The notes beneath the pieces are model-generated. The model was not told where the DNA came from, made no database searches, and saw only the letters and a program-made list of their open reading frames with translations. Both the position numbers and the translations under genes were made by a program. From the NCBI RefSeq assembly GCF_014199935.1, contig NZ_JACHOP010000010.1:1-64000 (forward strand): DNA of 64,000 nt, read 5' to 3'. Positions within the stretch are counted from its first letter, which is position 1. Each line of letters opens with the position of its first letter. The stretch is from Methylorubrum rhodinum (GTDB taxonomy: Bacteria > Pseudomonadota > Alphaproteobacteria > Rhizobiales > Beijerinckiaceae). Below are positions 20,170-29,237 of the stretch, piece by piece.

Positions 20170-21612
20170 ATGGGGGGAGCATCCCGCTTCCGCTCGGCCT
20201 CCCGCTCGCGCCTCGGCCTGTCGGGCCGGTTGTTCCTGCTCACCGTCGCCTTCGTGGTGCTGGCCGAGATCCTGGTCTTCGTGCCTCTGCTCGCGAGCTA
20301 CCGGCTCTCGCGCCTGTCCGACCGCGTGGCGGCGGCCCAGGTCGCCGCCCTGGTGCTGCGGGCCGCTCCCGAGGGCAACGTCTCCGGCGACCTCGCCCGG
20401 CGCCTGCTGGCCGAGTTGGGCGCGCGGGCCATCGCGGTGCGCGACGGCGAGGCATGGCGGCTGCTCGCCGTCGAGCCGGTGCCCGAGGCGGTCGCCGAGA
20501 CCGTGGACCTGCGCGAGCAGGATTGGACCGGTGCCGTCCGCGGCGCCTTCCGCACCCTGCTGTTTCCCGCCGACAAGCCGATCCGGGCGGTCGGCAACGG
20601 GCGGGGCGGCCTCGGGGCCGTCGAGGTCCTCGTGGACGAGGCGCCCCTGCGCGACCGGCTCGTCGCCTTCGCGCTGCGCCTGCTGGCCGCCTGCGCCGTC
20701 ATCGCCGCCATCGCCGCCGGCCTCGTGTTCTTCGTGCTGCAGCGGACCATCGTGCGGCCGGTCCTGCGGCTCGCCCGCAACATCGCCGCCTTCGCCGACG
20801 ATCCCGAGCGACCCGACCGCCCGGCGTCCGGCCCGCGCCGCACCGACGAGATCGGTCAGGCCGAGGCCGCGCTCGCCCGGATGGAAGTGGCGCTCGGCGG
20901 CGAGCTGCGCCAGAAGCGGCGGCTGGCCGAACTCGGCCTCTCGGTGAGCAAGATCAACCACGAGCTGCGCAACTTGCTCACCACCGCCCAGTTGCTGGGC
21001 GACCGGTTCGAGACCTCCTCCGATCCGCTGGTGCAGCGCGTCGCCCCGCGCCTCGTCGCCACCCTCGACCGGGCGATCCGCTTCTGCGAAGCGACGCTCG
21101 CCTACGGCCGGGCGACCGAGCCCAGCCCGCAGCGCCGCATGGTGGCTTTGGCCCCGCTCCTCGACGAGTTGCCCGACCTCGGCGGCCTCATGCCGGCCGC
21201 GGGCGTGCAGGTGAGCGTGCGCGCCCCCGACGACCTCGAGATCGACGCCGATCCCGAGCAGCTCCTGCGGGCGCTGACCAACCTCGTGCGCAACGCGGTC
21301 CAGGCCCACGCGGCTTCGCGCACCCAGGGCGCCCATGTCGAGATCGAGGGCTTTCGCGACGGCGCCCGCGGCTCGGGCCGCGTCACGATCCTTGTCTCGG
21401 ACAATGGCCCCGGCGTGCCGCCCCGCGCGCGGGCCAACCTGTTTTCCGCCTTCCAGGGCTCGACCCGCCCCGGCGGCACGGGGCTCGGCCTCGCCATCGC
21501 CTCGGAGCTGGTGCGCCTCAACGGCGGCACTTTGGGCCTCGACGAGACCGCGAGCGGCGCCTGCTTCCGCCTCGTCATCCCGGACCGGGCGGCGCAGGCG
21601 AAGGCGGCGTAA
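20170..21612 (+). CDS. Orphan membrane sensor histidine kinase
   Basis: A 480-residue kinase. One membrane segment spans about residues 20-42 and a second about 180-205, flanking a periplasmic domain of about 135 residues with no family I recognise. A HAMP region is followed by the phospho-acceptor box SKINHELRNLLTTAQ, where the usual Thr-Pro after HELR is replaced by Asn-Leu. The ATP-binding domain has NLVRNAVQAH, DNGPGVP and GGTGLGLAIA. No response regulator is adjacent. ATG 20170 has a purine-rich stretch upstream. Confidence 0.88.
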   Translation: MGGASRFRSASRSRLGLSGRLFLLTVAFVVLAEILVFVPLLASYRLSRLSDRVAAAQVAALVLRAAPEGNVSGDLARRLLAELGARAIAVRDGEAWRLLAVEPVPEAVAETVDLREQDWTGAVRGAFRTLLFPADKPIRAVGNGRGGLGAVEVLVDEAPLRDRLVAFALRLLAACAVIAAIAAGLVFFVLQRTIVRPVLRLARNIAAFADDPERPDRPASGPRRTDEIGQAEAALARMEVALGGELRQKRRLAELGLSVSKINHELRNLLTTAQLLGDRFETSSDPLVQRVAPRLVATLDRAIRFCEATLAYGRATEPSPQRRMVALAPLLDELPDLGGLMPAAGVQVSVRAPDDLEIDADPEQLLRALTNLVRNAVQAHAASRTQGAHVEIEGFRDGARGSGRVTILVSDNGPGVPPRARANLFSAFQGSTRPGGTGLGLAIASELVRLNGGTLGLDETASGACFRLVIPDRAAQAKAA

Positions 21613-21634
21613 AGCGACCGGCCTCCACCCCACA

Positions 21635-21744
21635 CCCTCCTCCTGAGGTGCCGCGAAGCGGCCTCGAAGGAGGGCTCCAGGGATCGCACGCGAGTTGGAG
21701 GCCTCCTTCGAGGCTCCGCTTCGCTCCGCACCTCAGGATGAGGG
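21635..21744. repeat. Palindromic intergenic element after the kinase gene
   Basis: Outer arms are ctcctcctgaggtgc (21637-21651) and gcacctcaggatgag (21728-21742), one mismatch. Inner arms include gaagcgg and ccgcttc, and cgaaggag/ctccttcg. It lies between two convergent genes and may also serve as a bidirectional terminator. Confidence 0.75.
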
Positions 21745-21766
21745 CGTGGGTGGGAAAGGCCGCGTT

Positions 21767-22780
21767 TTACTCCGCCGCCGCCAGCGTCACCTCCGGCACC
21801 GGCACGCCGATGTCGCGCAGGAGCGCGGCGTCCTCGTCCGCCTCGTTGTTGGCGGTGGTGAGCAGGCGCTCGCCGTAGAAGATCGAGTTGGCGCCGGCCA
21901 GGAAGCAGAGGATCTGCGCCTCGCGGGTCAGGCTCTTGCGGCCGGCGCTGAGGCGCACGCGGGCCTTGGGCATGACGATGCGGGCGGTGGCGCACATCCG
22001 GACCAATTCGAGCGGATCGATCGGCGGGCGGTCCTCCAGCGGTGTGCCCTCGACGGCCACCAGCGCGTTGATCGGCACGCTCTCCGGATGCGGCGCGTGG
22101 TTGGCCAGCACCAGCAGCATCTCGGCCCGGTCGCGCACCCGCTCGCCCATGCCGACGATGCCGCCGCAGCAGACGCCGATGCCGGCCTCGCGCACGTGCT
22201 CCAGGGTCTGGAGCCGGTCCTCGTAGGTGCGCGTCGAGATGATGTCGCCGTAGAATTCGGGGCCGGTGTCGAGGTTGTGGTTGTAGGAGGTGAGCCCGGC
22301 CTCCGCGAGGCGCTGCGCTTGGCTATGCGTCAGCATGCCGAGGGTCACGCAGGCTTCCATCCCGAGACCGCGCACGCCGCGCACCATCTCCAGCACCGCG
22401 TCGAAGTCCGGCCCGTCCTTCGGCTTGCGCCACGCCGCGCCCATGCAGAAACGGTGCGCCCCGTTGGCTTTCGCCGCAGCGGCCTCCTTCAGCACGGCCT
22501 CCACCGGCATCAGCCGCTCGCGCGGCAGGTTGGCGCCCTTGTGATGGGCCGATTGCGGACAATAGGCGCAATCCTCGGGGCAGCCGCCGGTCTTGATCGA
22601 GAGCAGCGCGGCCCGCTGGATGTCGGCCGGGTCGTTGTGCGCCCGATGCACGAGGCCGGCCCGATGCACGAGGTCGAGCAGCGGCAGGTCGTGGATCGCC
22701 TGGATCTCGGACAGCGTCCAGTCGTGCCGGATGGCGGCCGGGGCGGCGGAGGAGGTGAGGGGGACAACGGTGTCGCTCAT
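21767..22780 (-). CDS. bioB: Biotin synthase
   Basis: Radical SAM enzyme that inserts sulfur into dethiobiotin. The 337-residue product has the 4Fe-4S cluster motif [11 protein letters not shown] (Cys67, 71, 74) and the later conserved segments [12 protein letters not shown] and GGIVGMGE, plus RLSAGRKSL whose Arg coordinates the 2Fe-2S cluster. I chose ATG 22780, which has AAAGGTG upstream, over a longer frame. No other biotin genes are near. Confidence 0.96.
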   Translation of the reverse strand: MSDTVVPLTSSAAPAAIRHDWTLSEIQAIHDLPLLDLVHRAGLVHRAHNDPADIQRAALLSIKTGGCPEDCAYCPQSAHHKGANLPRERLMPVEAVLKEAAAAKANGAHRFCMGAAWRKPKDGPDFDAVLEMVRGVRGLGMEACVTLGMLTHSQAQRLAEAGLTSYNHNLDTGPEFYGDIISTRTYEDRLQTLEHVREAGIGVCCGGIVGMGERVRDRAEMLLVLANHAPHPESVPINALVAVEGTPLEDRPPIDPLELVRMCATARIVMPKARVRLSAGRKSLTREAQILCFLAGANSIFYGERLLTTANNEADEDAALLRDIGVPVPEVTLAAAE

Positions 22781-22902
22781 GGACACCTTTGAGGGCGAAG
22801 GCGGGGGAAAAATCAAGCCTTGCCGTGGAGCGGGCGGTTGTACGATGCTTGACTGGCAACCCTGCGGGGCCGCGCGTTGTCGCTGGACGGTGATTTGCCT
22901 AG

Positions 22903-23214
22903 ATGTGGACGGCGGATCGGATCACGATCGAGATCGACGAGGCGGAAGGCTCCGAGATGATCGTCGTGATCGGGACGCCGTCCGGCATCGTGCGACTCGC
23001 CGGCGCGGTGCGGCTGTCGGGCGGCGTTCTGACGATCGAAGACGCGCATGTAGAGGGACTTGCGCCGGGCGCACTCCGGCGCAGCGGCCTGAATGCGATC
23101 GGTTCGAAAATCCTGGAGGTGACCGGTGCCGACTCGCTTGTCCTTCAAGGAAGCGCTCGCACGACGGGACGAAACCCCGGCCGAGCCCCCCGCCTTATCC
23201 GGTTCCCCCGCTAG
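22903..23214 (+). CDS. Small protein of unknown function paired with an HTH gene
   Basis: A 103-residue protein that I do not recognise. It is acidic near the N terminus ([14 protein letters not shown]) and predicts mainly beta strands. It overlaps the next gene by 89 bases in another frame, so the pair is probably co-translated. Such pairs with a small HTH partner are often toxin-antitoxin or regulatory modules, but no toxin fold is evident. Confidence 0.5.
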   Translation: MWTADRITIEIDEAEGSEMIVVIGTPSGIVRLAGAVRLSGGVLTIEDAHVEGLAPGALRRSGLNAIGSKILEVTGADSLVLQGSARTTGRNPGRAPRLIRFPR

Positions 23215-23617
23215 GCTGCGGCTGTCGATGGCGGGGCCGATCCCGCAGCCCGTCACGGCGATCCAGACCATCAAGGCGCTTGGCACGTCCCTGCGCGAAG
23301 CGCACGCCGCGATGGACCGGATCGCGGCCGGCCACGCCGTCACTCTCGCTCTCACGATCCCGGACGAGCGCGATGTGCAGGCCGAATTCGCCGCTCTCGG
23401 CATTCATGCGCAGATCATGGACGCGGATATCGATGTTCGCGCCATCCGCCAGGGGCTCGACCTGACGCTCCAGGAATTCGCGATCCGCTTCGCGCTCGAC
23501 CCCGACACCGTCCAGAGCTGGGAGCAGGGCCGCACCCGGCCCGATCCGGCCGCCGCCGTGCTGCTGCGGGTGATCGCGACGAACCCGGCGGCGGTGGATG
23601 CCGCGCTGATGTCCTAA
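23126..23617 (+). CDS. XRE-family helix-turn-helix protein
   Basis: A 163-residue protein with a Cro/C1-type helix-turn-helix in its last 55 residues (IRQGLDLTLQEFAIRF followed by VQSWEQGRTRPDPAA). This pattern is common in HigA/MqsA-like antitoxins and in small repressors. The GTG at 23126 is preceded by GGAGG at 23115-23119, a good ribosome site. It lies inside the previous gene's 3' end. The stop is 4 bases before the convergent stop of the FAH-family gene. Confidence 0.75.
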   Translation: MPTRLSFKEALARRDETPAEPPALSGSPARLRLSMAGPIPQPVTAIQTIKALGTSLREAHAAMDRIAAGHAVTLALTIPDERDVQAEFAALGIHAQIMDADIDVRAIRQGLDLTLQEFAIRFALDPDTVQSWEQGRTRPDPAAAVLLRVIATNPAAVDAALMS

Positions 23618-23621
23618 GAAA

Positions 23622-24506
23622 TCAATTCGTCGGCTCGCCCGCGGCGACCTTCGCGGTCCAGTCGTCGAACGCCACGACCCGTTGGCGCTGTTCGCCGAGG
23701 CCGTCGATGCGCAGCACCATCTCGTCGTCGCTGCGGAGGAAGCGCTGCGGCTTCATGCCGAGCCCCACGCCCGGCGGCGTGCCGGTGGTGATGACGTCGC
23801 CGGGCTCCAGCATCATGAAGTGCGAGACGTAGGCGACGATCTGCGCCACGTCGAAGATCATGGTGGCGGTCGAGCCGGTCTGCATCCGCCGCCCGTTGAG
23901 GTCGAGGCTCATCGCGAGGGTCTTCAGGTCGGGAATCTCGTCGAGCGTCACCAGCCAGGGGCCGAGCGGGCCGAAGGTCGGGCAGCCCTTGCCCTTCGTC
24001 CACGTGCCGCCGCGCTCCATCTGGAATTCGCGCTCGGACAGGTCGTTGCAGATGCACACGCCCGCCACGTAGCGCAGGGCCTCGTTGGCGTGGACATAAG
24101 AAGCGCGGGCGCCGATCACCACGGCGAGCTCCACCTCCCAGTCGGTCTTGGCCGAGCCCTTGGGCAGGATCACCGTGTCGTTGGGGCCGACGATGCAGGA
24201 GGGCGCCTTGTTGAACACGATCGGCTCGGCGGGAATCGCCGCGCCGGTCTCGGCGGCGTGGTCGGCATAGTTGAGGCCGATCGCCACGAAGTTGCGGGTG
24301 CCGCCGACGCAGGGGCCGAGACGGGTGCCCGCGGGCAGGAGCGGCAGGCTCTGCGGATCGATGCGGGCGAGCCGGTCGAGGGATTCGCGCGAGAGGCCGG
24401 GGCCGGCGATGTCGCGCAACACGCCCGAGAGGTCGCGCAGGCCGCCGTCGCGATCGACCAGACCCGGCCGCTCCTCGCCGTTCTCGCCGTGCCGGATCAG
24501 CTTCAT
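23622..24506 (-). CDS. Fumarylacetoacetate hydrolase (FAH) family protein
   Basis: A 294-residue enzyme of the FAH superfamily, which includes hydrolases and decarboxylases of aromatic breakdown intermediates. Metal-binding and active-site blocks are FVAIGLNYADHAAE, DWEVELAVVIG, NDLSEREFQ and GDVITTGTPPGVG. The exact substrate cannot be read from sequence; 2-hydroxyhepta-dienedioate isomerases and acylpyruvases share these motifs. The ATG at 24506 gives the standard start MKLIRHGENGEERPG. Confidence 0.88.
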   Translation of the reverse strand: MKLIRHGENGEERPGLVDRDGGLRDLSGVLRDIAGPGLSRESLDRLARIDPQSLPLLPAGTRLGPCVGGTRNFVAIGLNYADHAAETGAAIPAEPIVFNKAPSCIVGPNDTVILPKGSAKTDWEVELAVVIGARASYVHANEALRYVAGVCICNDLSEREFQMERGGTWTKGKGCPTFGPLGPWLVTLDEIPDLKTLAMSLDLNGRRMQTGSTATMIFDVAQIVAYVSHFMMLEPGDVITTGTPPGVGLGMKPQRFLRSDDEMVLRIDGLGEQRQRVVAFDDWTAKVAAGEPTN

Positions 24507-24802
24507 CGCCGGATCTCCCTGAACTCTCCGGGGCTTTTGCGGCGAGCATGGCCGCCGCGGGGACGGGGTGCAAGCGCGGCCGCTCAAGATGGAGGCGAAA
24601 CCCCGGCACCGCTCGTCCCGGTTTCCGGACGGGTCCGACGTGGCGCCGCGGCCACGGAAGACGGAGCCCGGCGCGACCGTGGCAAAAATCGCGCGGTCGG
24701 TAATTCTTGATTAAGTCATCCCCTCGAACCCTCGACGCGCGGTGCGTGAACCGCTTCGATTGTCGTCCTCGACAACGATCAAGAAACGCTCGGGAGAACG
24801 AC

Positions 24803-26128
24803 ATGACTGGGGAGACGATCCGTGCCCTCGCCTTCGCGGGGGCGGTCGCGGCGGCGTCGATGGGCGCGGCGACGGGGGCGCAGGCCGGCGCCTTCGGCCT
24901 GCGCGAGCAGAGCGCGCAGGGCCTGGGGCTCTCCTTCGCCGGGTCGGCCTCGGGCGCGGCGGGCGTCTCGTCGATCTTCTGGAACCCGGCGACCGTGACG
25001 ATGCGGCCGGGCTTCGTCTCCGAGCAGAGCCTGACCTTCGTCAACCTGTCGGGCGAGATCCGGCCGACCGTCGGCACGGCTCCGTTCCTCGCGCCCTTCG
25101 GGGATTCCGGCGAGATCGGCCAGGGCGCCGTGCTGCCGTCCGGCGCGACCTCCTACCAGCTCACCGACCGCCTCTACGTCGGCATCCAGACCGGCGCGCC
25201 CTACGGCCTCGTCACCAAGCCGCGCCCCGACTGGGCCGGCTCGATCTACGGCCGCTCCTCGCGCATCTTCTCCCTCGCGTTCAATCCGGTCATCGGCTAC
25301 CGGGTGAACGACTGGCTCTCGGTCGGCGTCGGCGCCAACATCGAGTATTTCCGCCTCACCCTGCGCCAGGCGGTGCCGGTCGCCGGCCTCTCCCCGGCCT
25401 TCTACCCGCCGGCCTTCCTCAAGGGCGAGTCGTGGAGCGCGGGCTGGACCGCGGGCGCGACGATCACCCCCTGGGACGGCACGGTGCTCGGCGTCGGCTA
25501 CCGCTCCTCGGTCCATCACGACATCGACGGCTCGTTCGCCGTTCCCAACCCGGCGATCGCCTTCGCGGTCGGCGCGGTCAAGGCCAACCTCAACACGCCG
25601 GAGAAGCTCAGCGTCGGCCTGACCCAGGCGATCAACCCGGTCACCCGGATCAATCTCGGCTTCGAGTGGGACAATTGGTCGAGGGTCGGCGACATCGCCA
25701 TCGTCTCGAAGCTGCTCGGCGTGCCGGTCACCGAGCTGCCGCTCAAGTTCAAGGATTCCTACTTCTACTCGGTCGGCCTGGAATACGACTGGTCGCCGAA
25801 CCTGACGGTGCGCGGCGGCTTCGGCTACGACGACGGGCCGATCGACAATTCCAACCGCTCGGTGCGCCTGCCCGACAGCGACCGCTACATCGTCTCGGTC
25901 GGCGGCAGCTACCGTTGGAGCGACAAGCTGACCCTCAACGCCAGCTACGCCCACGTCTTCATCCAGAAGAACCGGATCGTGGCCGGCCCGGGCCAGAACT
26001 ACAACGTCGGCAACATCCCGTTCGCGGCCGTCGCCGACGGCAGCGCCGACCTCGTCTCGGTGGGCTTCCGCTATGCCTGGGACAGCCCGGCCTCCGTCGC
26101 CCCGGCCCCGCTGGTGCGCAAGGACTGA
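24803..26128 (+). CDS. OmpP1/FadL-family outer membrane transporter
   Basis: A 441-residue outer-membrane beta-barrel for hydrophobic substrates. A signal peptide ends near AATGAQAGAFG. The mature N terminus AFGLREQSAQGLGLSFAG and FWNPATVTM are the FadL hatch-domain signature. The barrel ends in FRYAWDSPASVAPAPLVRKD. GGGAG precedes the ATG at 24803. In relatives such porins import fatty acids or aromatics; the neighbouring FAH-family gene is on the opposite strand, so a link is only suggestive. Confidence 0.9.
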   Translation: MTGETIRALAFAGAVAAASMGAATGAQAGAFGLREQSAQGLGLSFAGSASGAAGVSSIFWNPATVTMRPGFVSEQSLTFVNLSGEIRPTVGTAPFLAPFGDSGEIGQGAVLPSGATSYQLTDRLYVGIQTGAPYGLVTKPRPDWAGSIYGRSSRIFSLAFNPVIGYRVNDWLSVGVGANIEYFRLTLRQAVPVAGLSPAFYPPAFLKGESWSAGWTAGATITPWDGTVLGVGYRSSVHHDIDGSFAVPNPAIAFAVGAVKANLNTPEKLSVGLTQAINPVTRINLGFEWDNWSRVGDIAIVSKLLGVPVTELPLKFKDSYFYSVGLEYDWSPNLTVRGGFGYDDGPIDNSNRSVRLPDSDRYIVSVGGSYRWSDKLTLNASYAHVFIQKNRIVAGPGQNYNVGNIPFAAVADGSADLVSVGFRYAWDSPASVAPAPLVRKD

Positions 26129-26176
26129 CGCCGTCCGGCGCGCCCGCAGGCGCGCCGTTTCCCGCATCGCCCGAAG

Positions 26177-26214
26177 CGTCGTCCCGGATTACCGATCCGG
26201 GGCGACGGTTTCGT
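26177..26214 (+). terminator. Terminator-like hairpin after the FadL-type gene
   Basis: Twelve-base arms cgtcgtcccgga (26177-26188) and tccggggcgacg (26196-26207) with one mismatch and a 7-base loop, followed by gtttcgttt. It lies 48 bases after the stop. The remaining sequence to 26366 shows no gene. Confidence 0.65.
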
Positions 26215-26366
26215 TTGCGCTCCGTCGCCTCCCCGCGCGGGGCCTCTCCCGGCGCCTGCACCTTCCTGTGATCGGGCCGCGCCACCGCCTCAGGATGGGG
26301 GGCAGGGTCGGACGAACCGCAGCAACTCCTGGATGAGACGAGCGAAGCCGGCTCGATCGGCCGGCC

Positions 26367-27614
26367 TCACGCCTGCGCGATCCCGTCGAACGACAGGCAC
26401 AGGTGACGCGGCCCCCTGAGCGAGGCGCCGGGCCGGTAGGGCGGCGGGTCCTCGACGAGCCGGGGGTTCCCGAGCCGCTTCGCGAGGGAGACGAGGGCGA
26501 CCTCGGCCTCGATCCGGGCGAGCGGCGCGCCGACGCAGTAATGCAGGCCGCCGCCGAAGCCGAGATGGCGGTTGTCGGAGCGGTCCGGATCGAATCGGTC
26601 GGGATCGGCGAACCGGGCCGGATCGCGGTTGCCCGAGGCCAGCAGCAGCACGACGGGCGCGTCCTTCGGGATCGTCACGCCGGCGATCGGGATGTCGGCG
26701 ACCGCGAGCCGCGTGCGGTACTGGACCGGCGGCTCGTAGCGCAGCATCTCCTCGATCAGGCGCGGCGCGATCTCCGGCTCACGCGCGAGCCGCTGCCAGT
26801 GCTCGGGGAAGCGCAGCAGCGTCAGCACGCTGTTGGTGATCAGGTTCACCGTCGTCTCGTGGCCGGCCACCAGCAGCAGCACCGCGGTGGCGATCAGGTC
26901 GAAGTCGTTCATCCGCTCGGTGTCGTCGTCGCCGTTGGCGAGATCCGTGAGGATGTCGTCCTGGGGCTCCTTGCGCTTCCTCGCGATCAGGTCGCGCAGG
27001 AACTCCGAGATCTCGGTGAAGCACTGCTCGTTCTTGGCCCGCGTCTCCTCGTCGCCGCGCTGGTTCGGCTCCAGCGCGGTGGCGAGCTGCGTCGCCCAGC
27101 CCTGGAATTGCGGCTCGTCCTCCGGCGGCACGCCGAGCAGCTTGCAGATCACCGTGACGGGGACCGGGTAGGAGAAGTCGTCGACGAGATCGATCCGGGC
27201 CTTGCCCTCGAATTTTTCGATGAGTTCGTTGGTGAGGTCGGTCGTCTCCTGGCGCATCCGCCGCACCCGCTCGGGCGAGAAGGCGCGCATCACGAGGCCG
27301 CGCAGGCGGTCGTGGTCGGGCGGATCGCGGAAGATGAAGGGCTGGTGGCGCCGCCTGATCTCGGCGCGGATCGGGCGCACGAAGAGGTCGGTGATCGGAT
27401 GCCCGGTCCAGCGGAACTTCTGCGGGTCGGGCAGGTCCTCGGAACTGATGCGCGGATCGGAGATCAGGCGGGCGATCTCGGCATGCGTGCTGACGACGTA
27501 GGTGCCGTCCTCCTGGCGGCAGACCGGCTGGCGCCGCAATTGCGCGAAGAGCGGGTAGGGGTTCGCCCGGTTGTCGGGGTCGAGCACCTGCTCGAACAGC
27601 GTGGTGCAGCTCAC
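26367..27614 (-). CDS. Cytochrome P450 monooxygenase
   Basis: A 415-residue soluble bacterial P450. The oxygen-activation helix has AGHETT (residues 250-255), the ExxR pair is Glu289/Arg292, and the haem-ligand loop is FGGGLHYCVGAP with Cys360. The GTG at 27614 lies one base after the reductase stop and has GAGGAG upstream, so the longer frame is rejected. It is the last gene of a ferredoxin-reductase-P450 operon and should receive electrons from them. Substrate is unknown; no biosynthetic partner beyond the electron carriers is adjacent. Confidence 0.94.
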   Translation of the reverse strand: MSCTTLFEQVLDPDNRANPYPLFAQLRRQPVCRQEDGTYVVSTHAEIARLISDPRISSEDLPDPQKFRWTGHPITDLFVRPIRAEIRRRHQPFIFRDPPDHDRLRGLVMRAFSPERVRRMRQETTDLTNELIEKFEGKARIDLVDDFSYPVPVTVICKLLGVPPEDEPQFQGWATQLATALEPNQRGDEETRAKNEQCFTEISEFLRDLIARKRKEPQDDILTDLANGDDDTERMNDFDLIATAVLLLVAGHETTVNLITNSVLTLLRFPEHWQRLAREPEIAPRLIEEMLRYEPPVQYRTRLAVADIPIAGVTIPKDAPVVLLLASGNRDPARFADPDRFDPDRSDNRHLGFGGGLHYCVGAPLARIEAEVALVSLAKRLGNPRLVEDPPPYRPGASLRGPRHLCLSFDGIAQA

Positions 27615-27615
27615 G

Positions 27616-28890
27616 TCACGGCTCCTCGATACGCAGGCGCGGCTGGTCGATGGCGTCCTCGATCGGCGGGAACGGCGCGCGCTCGCGGATCGCGGCCTCG
27701 TAGGCGGGGAGCCAGCGGGCGCTGTCGATCGAGACCGCGGCGACCGTGCGGCCCTCACGCCCATAGAGCGCCACGAAGCGCCGCGCCTCCAGCGAGCCGT
27801 GGACGACGGCGAGGCTGTCGGCTCCGTCCGTCAGCCCGACGAGCTTGATCGTCAGCCCGAATTGCTGCGACCAGAAATCCGGCAGGTGGTCGTGGCGGGT
27901 CAGGCCCGCGGCGGGGCCGGCCAGCATGTTGTGCGCCGCCGCCTTCGCTTGCGCCCGCGCATTGCCCCAGTGCTCGACGGCGACCAGCGCCTCGTCCCCA
28001 TGCGGGTTCGGCCAGCGGGCGACGTCGCCGGCCGCGAACACGTCCGGGACGATGTCGCCGTTGGTGCGCAAGGCCCGGCAATAGCCGTCGCACAGAACGC
28101 CGCCCTCGTCGGCCGCGAGGCCGGAGCCTTCGAGCCATTCGACGTTGCGGACCGTGCCGATCGCCGCCACGACGATGTCGGCCTCGATCCGCTCGCCCCC
28201 TTTGAGCGTCACGCCGGTCAGGCGACCGCCTTCCGCTTCCATCCGCTCGATCTCGGCGCCGAGCCGCAGATCGACGCCGCGCTCGCGGGCGATCGCGCCG
28301 ACGAGGCCGCCGAGGCGGGGACCGAGGGCGGCTTCGAGCGGCTGGCCGTCGCGCACCAGCAGGGTGACCGGGATGTCGAGGTCGCGGCAGGTCGAGGCCA
28401 CCTCGAAGCCGATGAAGCCGCCGCCGACGAGGACGACGCGCTTCGGCCCCGCCTTCAGCCGGCCCGCGAGCTTTTCGGAATCGTCGCGGGTGCGCAGGGT
28501 GAACACGCCGGCGAGCATGGCCTCGTCGGGCTTCGGCCAGGGCCGGGCGCGGGTGCCGGTGGCGATCAGCAGGCGGTCGTAGGGCAGCGTCGTGCCGTCG
28601 CCGAGGTTTACGGTATGGGCGCCGAGATCGAGCGCGCGGGCGGGCGTGCCGAGGCGAAATTCGGCGTTCAGGTCGGGATGGCGGGGCAGGGTGGTGTCGG
28701 GCGAAAAAAGCCCGCGCAGCACCTGCTTCGACAGCGGCGGCCGGTCGTAGGGCGCGTGCGGCTCGTCGCCGACCAGCGTCAGCGAGCCGGTGAAGCCGTG
28801 CGAGCGCAGGGCGTGGGCGGCGGAGAGGCCGGCGAGCGAGGCGCCGACGACGACGATCCGCTCCGGCGCCCCGGAGGGACCCGCGCTCAC
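27616..28890 (-). CDS. FAD-dependent ferredoxin reductase of a P450 system
   Basis: A 424-residue NAD(P)H:ferredoxin reductase like rhodocoxin or putidaredoxin reductase. FAD binding is at RIVVVGASLAGLSAAHAL and NAD(P)H binding at RVVLVGGGFIGFEVAS. The FAD-contact VFAAGDVARWPNP and the C-terminal reductase domain follow. The GTG at 28890 overlaps the ferredoxin stop as GTGA, which fixes the start. It links NAD(P)H to the ferredoxin upstream and the P450 downstream. Confidence 0.93.
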   Translation of the reverse strand: MSAGPSGAPERIVVVGASLAGLSAAHALRSHGFTGSLTLVGDEPHAPYDRPPLSKQVLRGLFSPDTTLPRHPDLNAEFRLGTPARALDLGAHTVNLGDGTTLPYDRLLIATGTRARPWPKPDEAMLAGVFTLRTRDDSEKLAGRLKAGPKRVVLVGGGFIGFEVASTCRDLDIPVTLLVRDGQPLEAALGPRLGGLVGAIARERGVDLRLGAEIERMEAEGGRLTGVTLKGGERIEADIVVAAIGTVRNVEWLEGSGLAADEGGVLCDGYCRALRTNGDIVPDVFAAGDVARWPNPHGDEALVAVEHWGNARAQAKAAAHNMLAGPAAGLTRHDHLPDFWSQQFGLTIKLVGLTDGADSLAVVHGSLEARRFVALYGREGRTVAAVSIDSARWLPAYEAAIRERAPFPPIEDAIDQPRLRIEEP

Positions 28891-29096
28891 TTGGCCTCTC
28901 CGGCCGGGTCCGGATAGGCGGTGATGGCCCGCACCGGGCAGGCCTGGACCGCCCGCTCGATCTCGGCGCGCGCCGCCTCGTCGGGGGAGGGGTCGTAGAC
29001 CAGGGCCTCGCGCCCGTGCAGCACGAAGTGCCGCGGCGCCGCGTAGATGCACTGGGCGTAGGCCTGGCAGCGGTTGAGATCGACGACGACCTTCAT
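28887..29096 (-). CDS. [3Fe-4S]-type ferredoxin of a P450 system
   Basis: A 69-residue electron carrier. Only three cluster cysteines are present: Cys10 and Cys16 (RCQAYAQC) and Cys53 followed by Pro (CPVRAI). The CX5C spacing replaces the CX2CX2C of 4Fe-4S ferredoxins and is typical of the [3Fe-4S] partners of bacterial P450s. It is the first gene of the three-gene operon. Confidence 0.92.
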   Translation of the reverse strand: MKVVVDLNRCQAYAQCIYAAPRHFVLHGREALVYDPSPDEAARAEIERAVQACPVRAITAYPDPAGEAK

Positions 29097-29237
29097 GCGC
29101 GGTTCGTTCGGGCTTTCACGAATGGGATGGCCTCATGAAACGCCGCGCGCGGCCGGATGTCCCCGCCGCGCGCTCGGCGTTTTGACGCGCGCCTGAGCGA
29201 GGGCGAGGCAGGGCAGAATTGGACCGTCGAAGCAACC

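Noticed and set aside
27615..27764. Extended N terminus of the P450 frame
   Set aside because: It would overlap the reductase by 150 bases and encodes only Arg/Ser-rich sequence; the GTG at 27614 fits the operon spacing.
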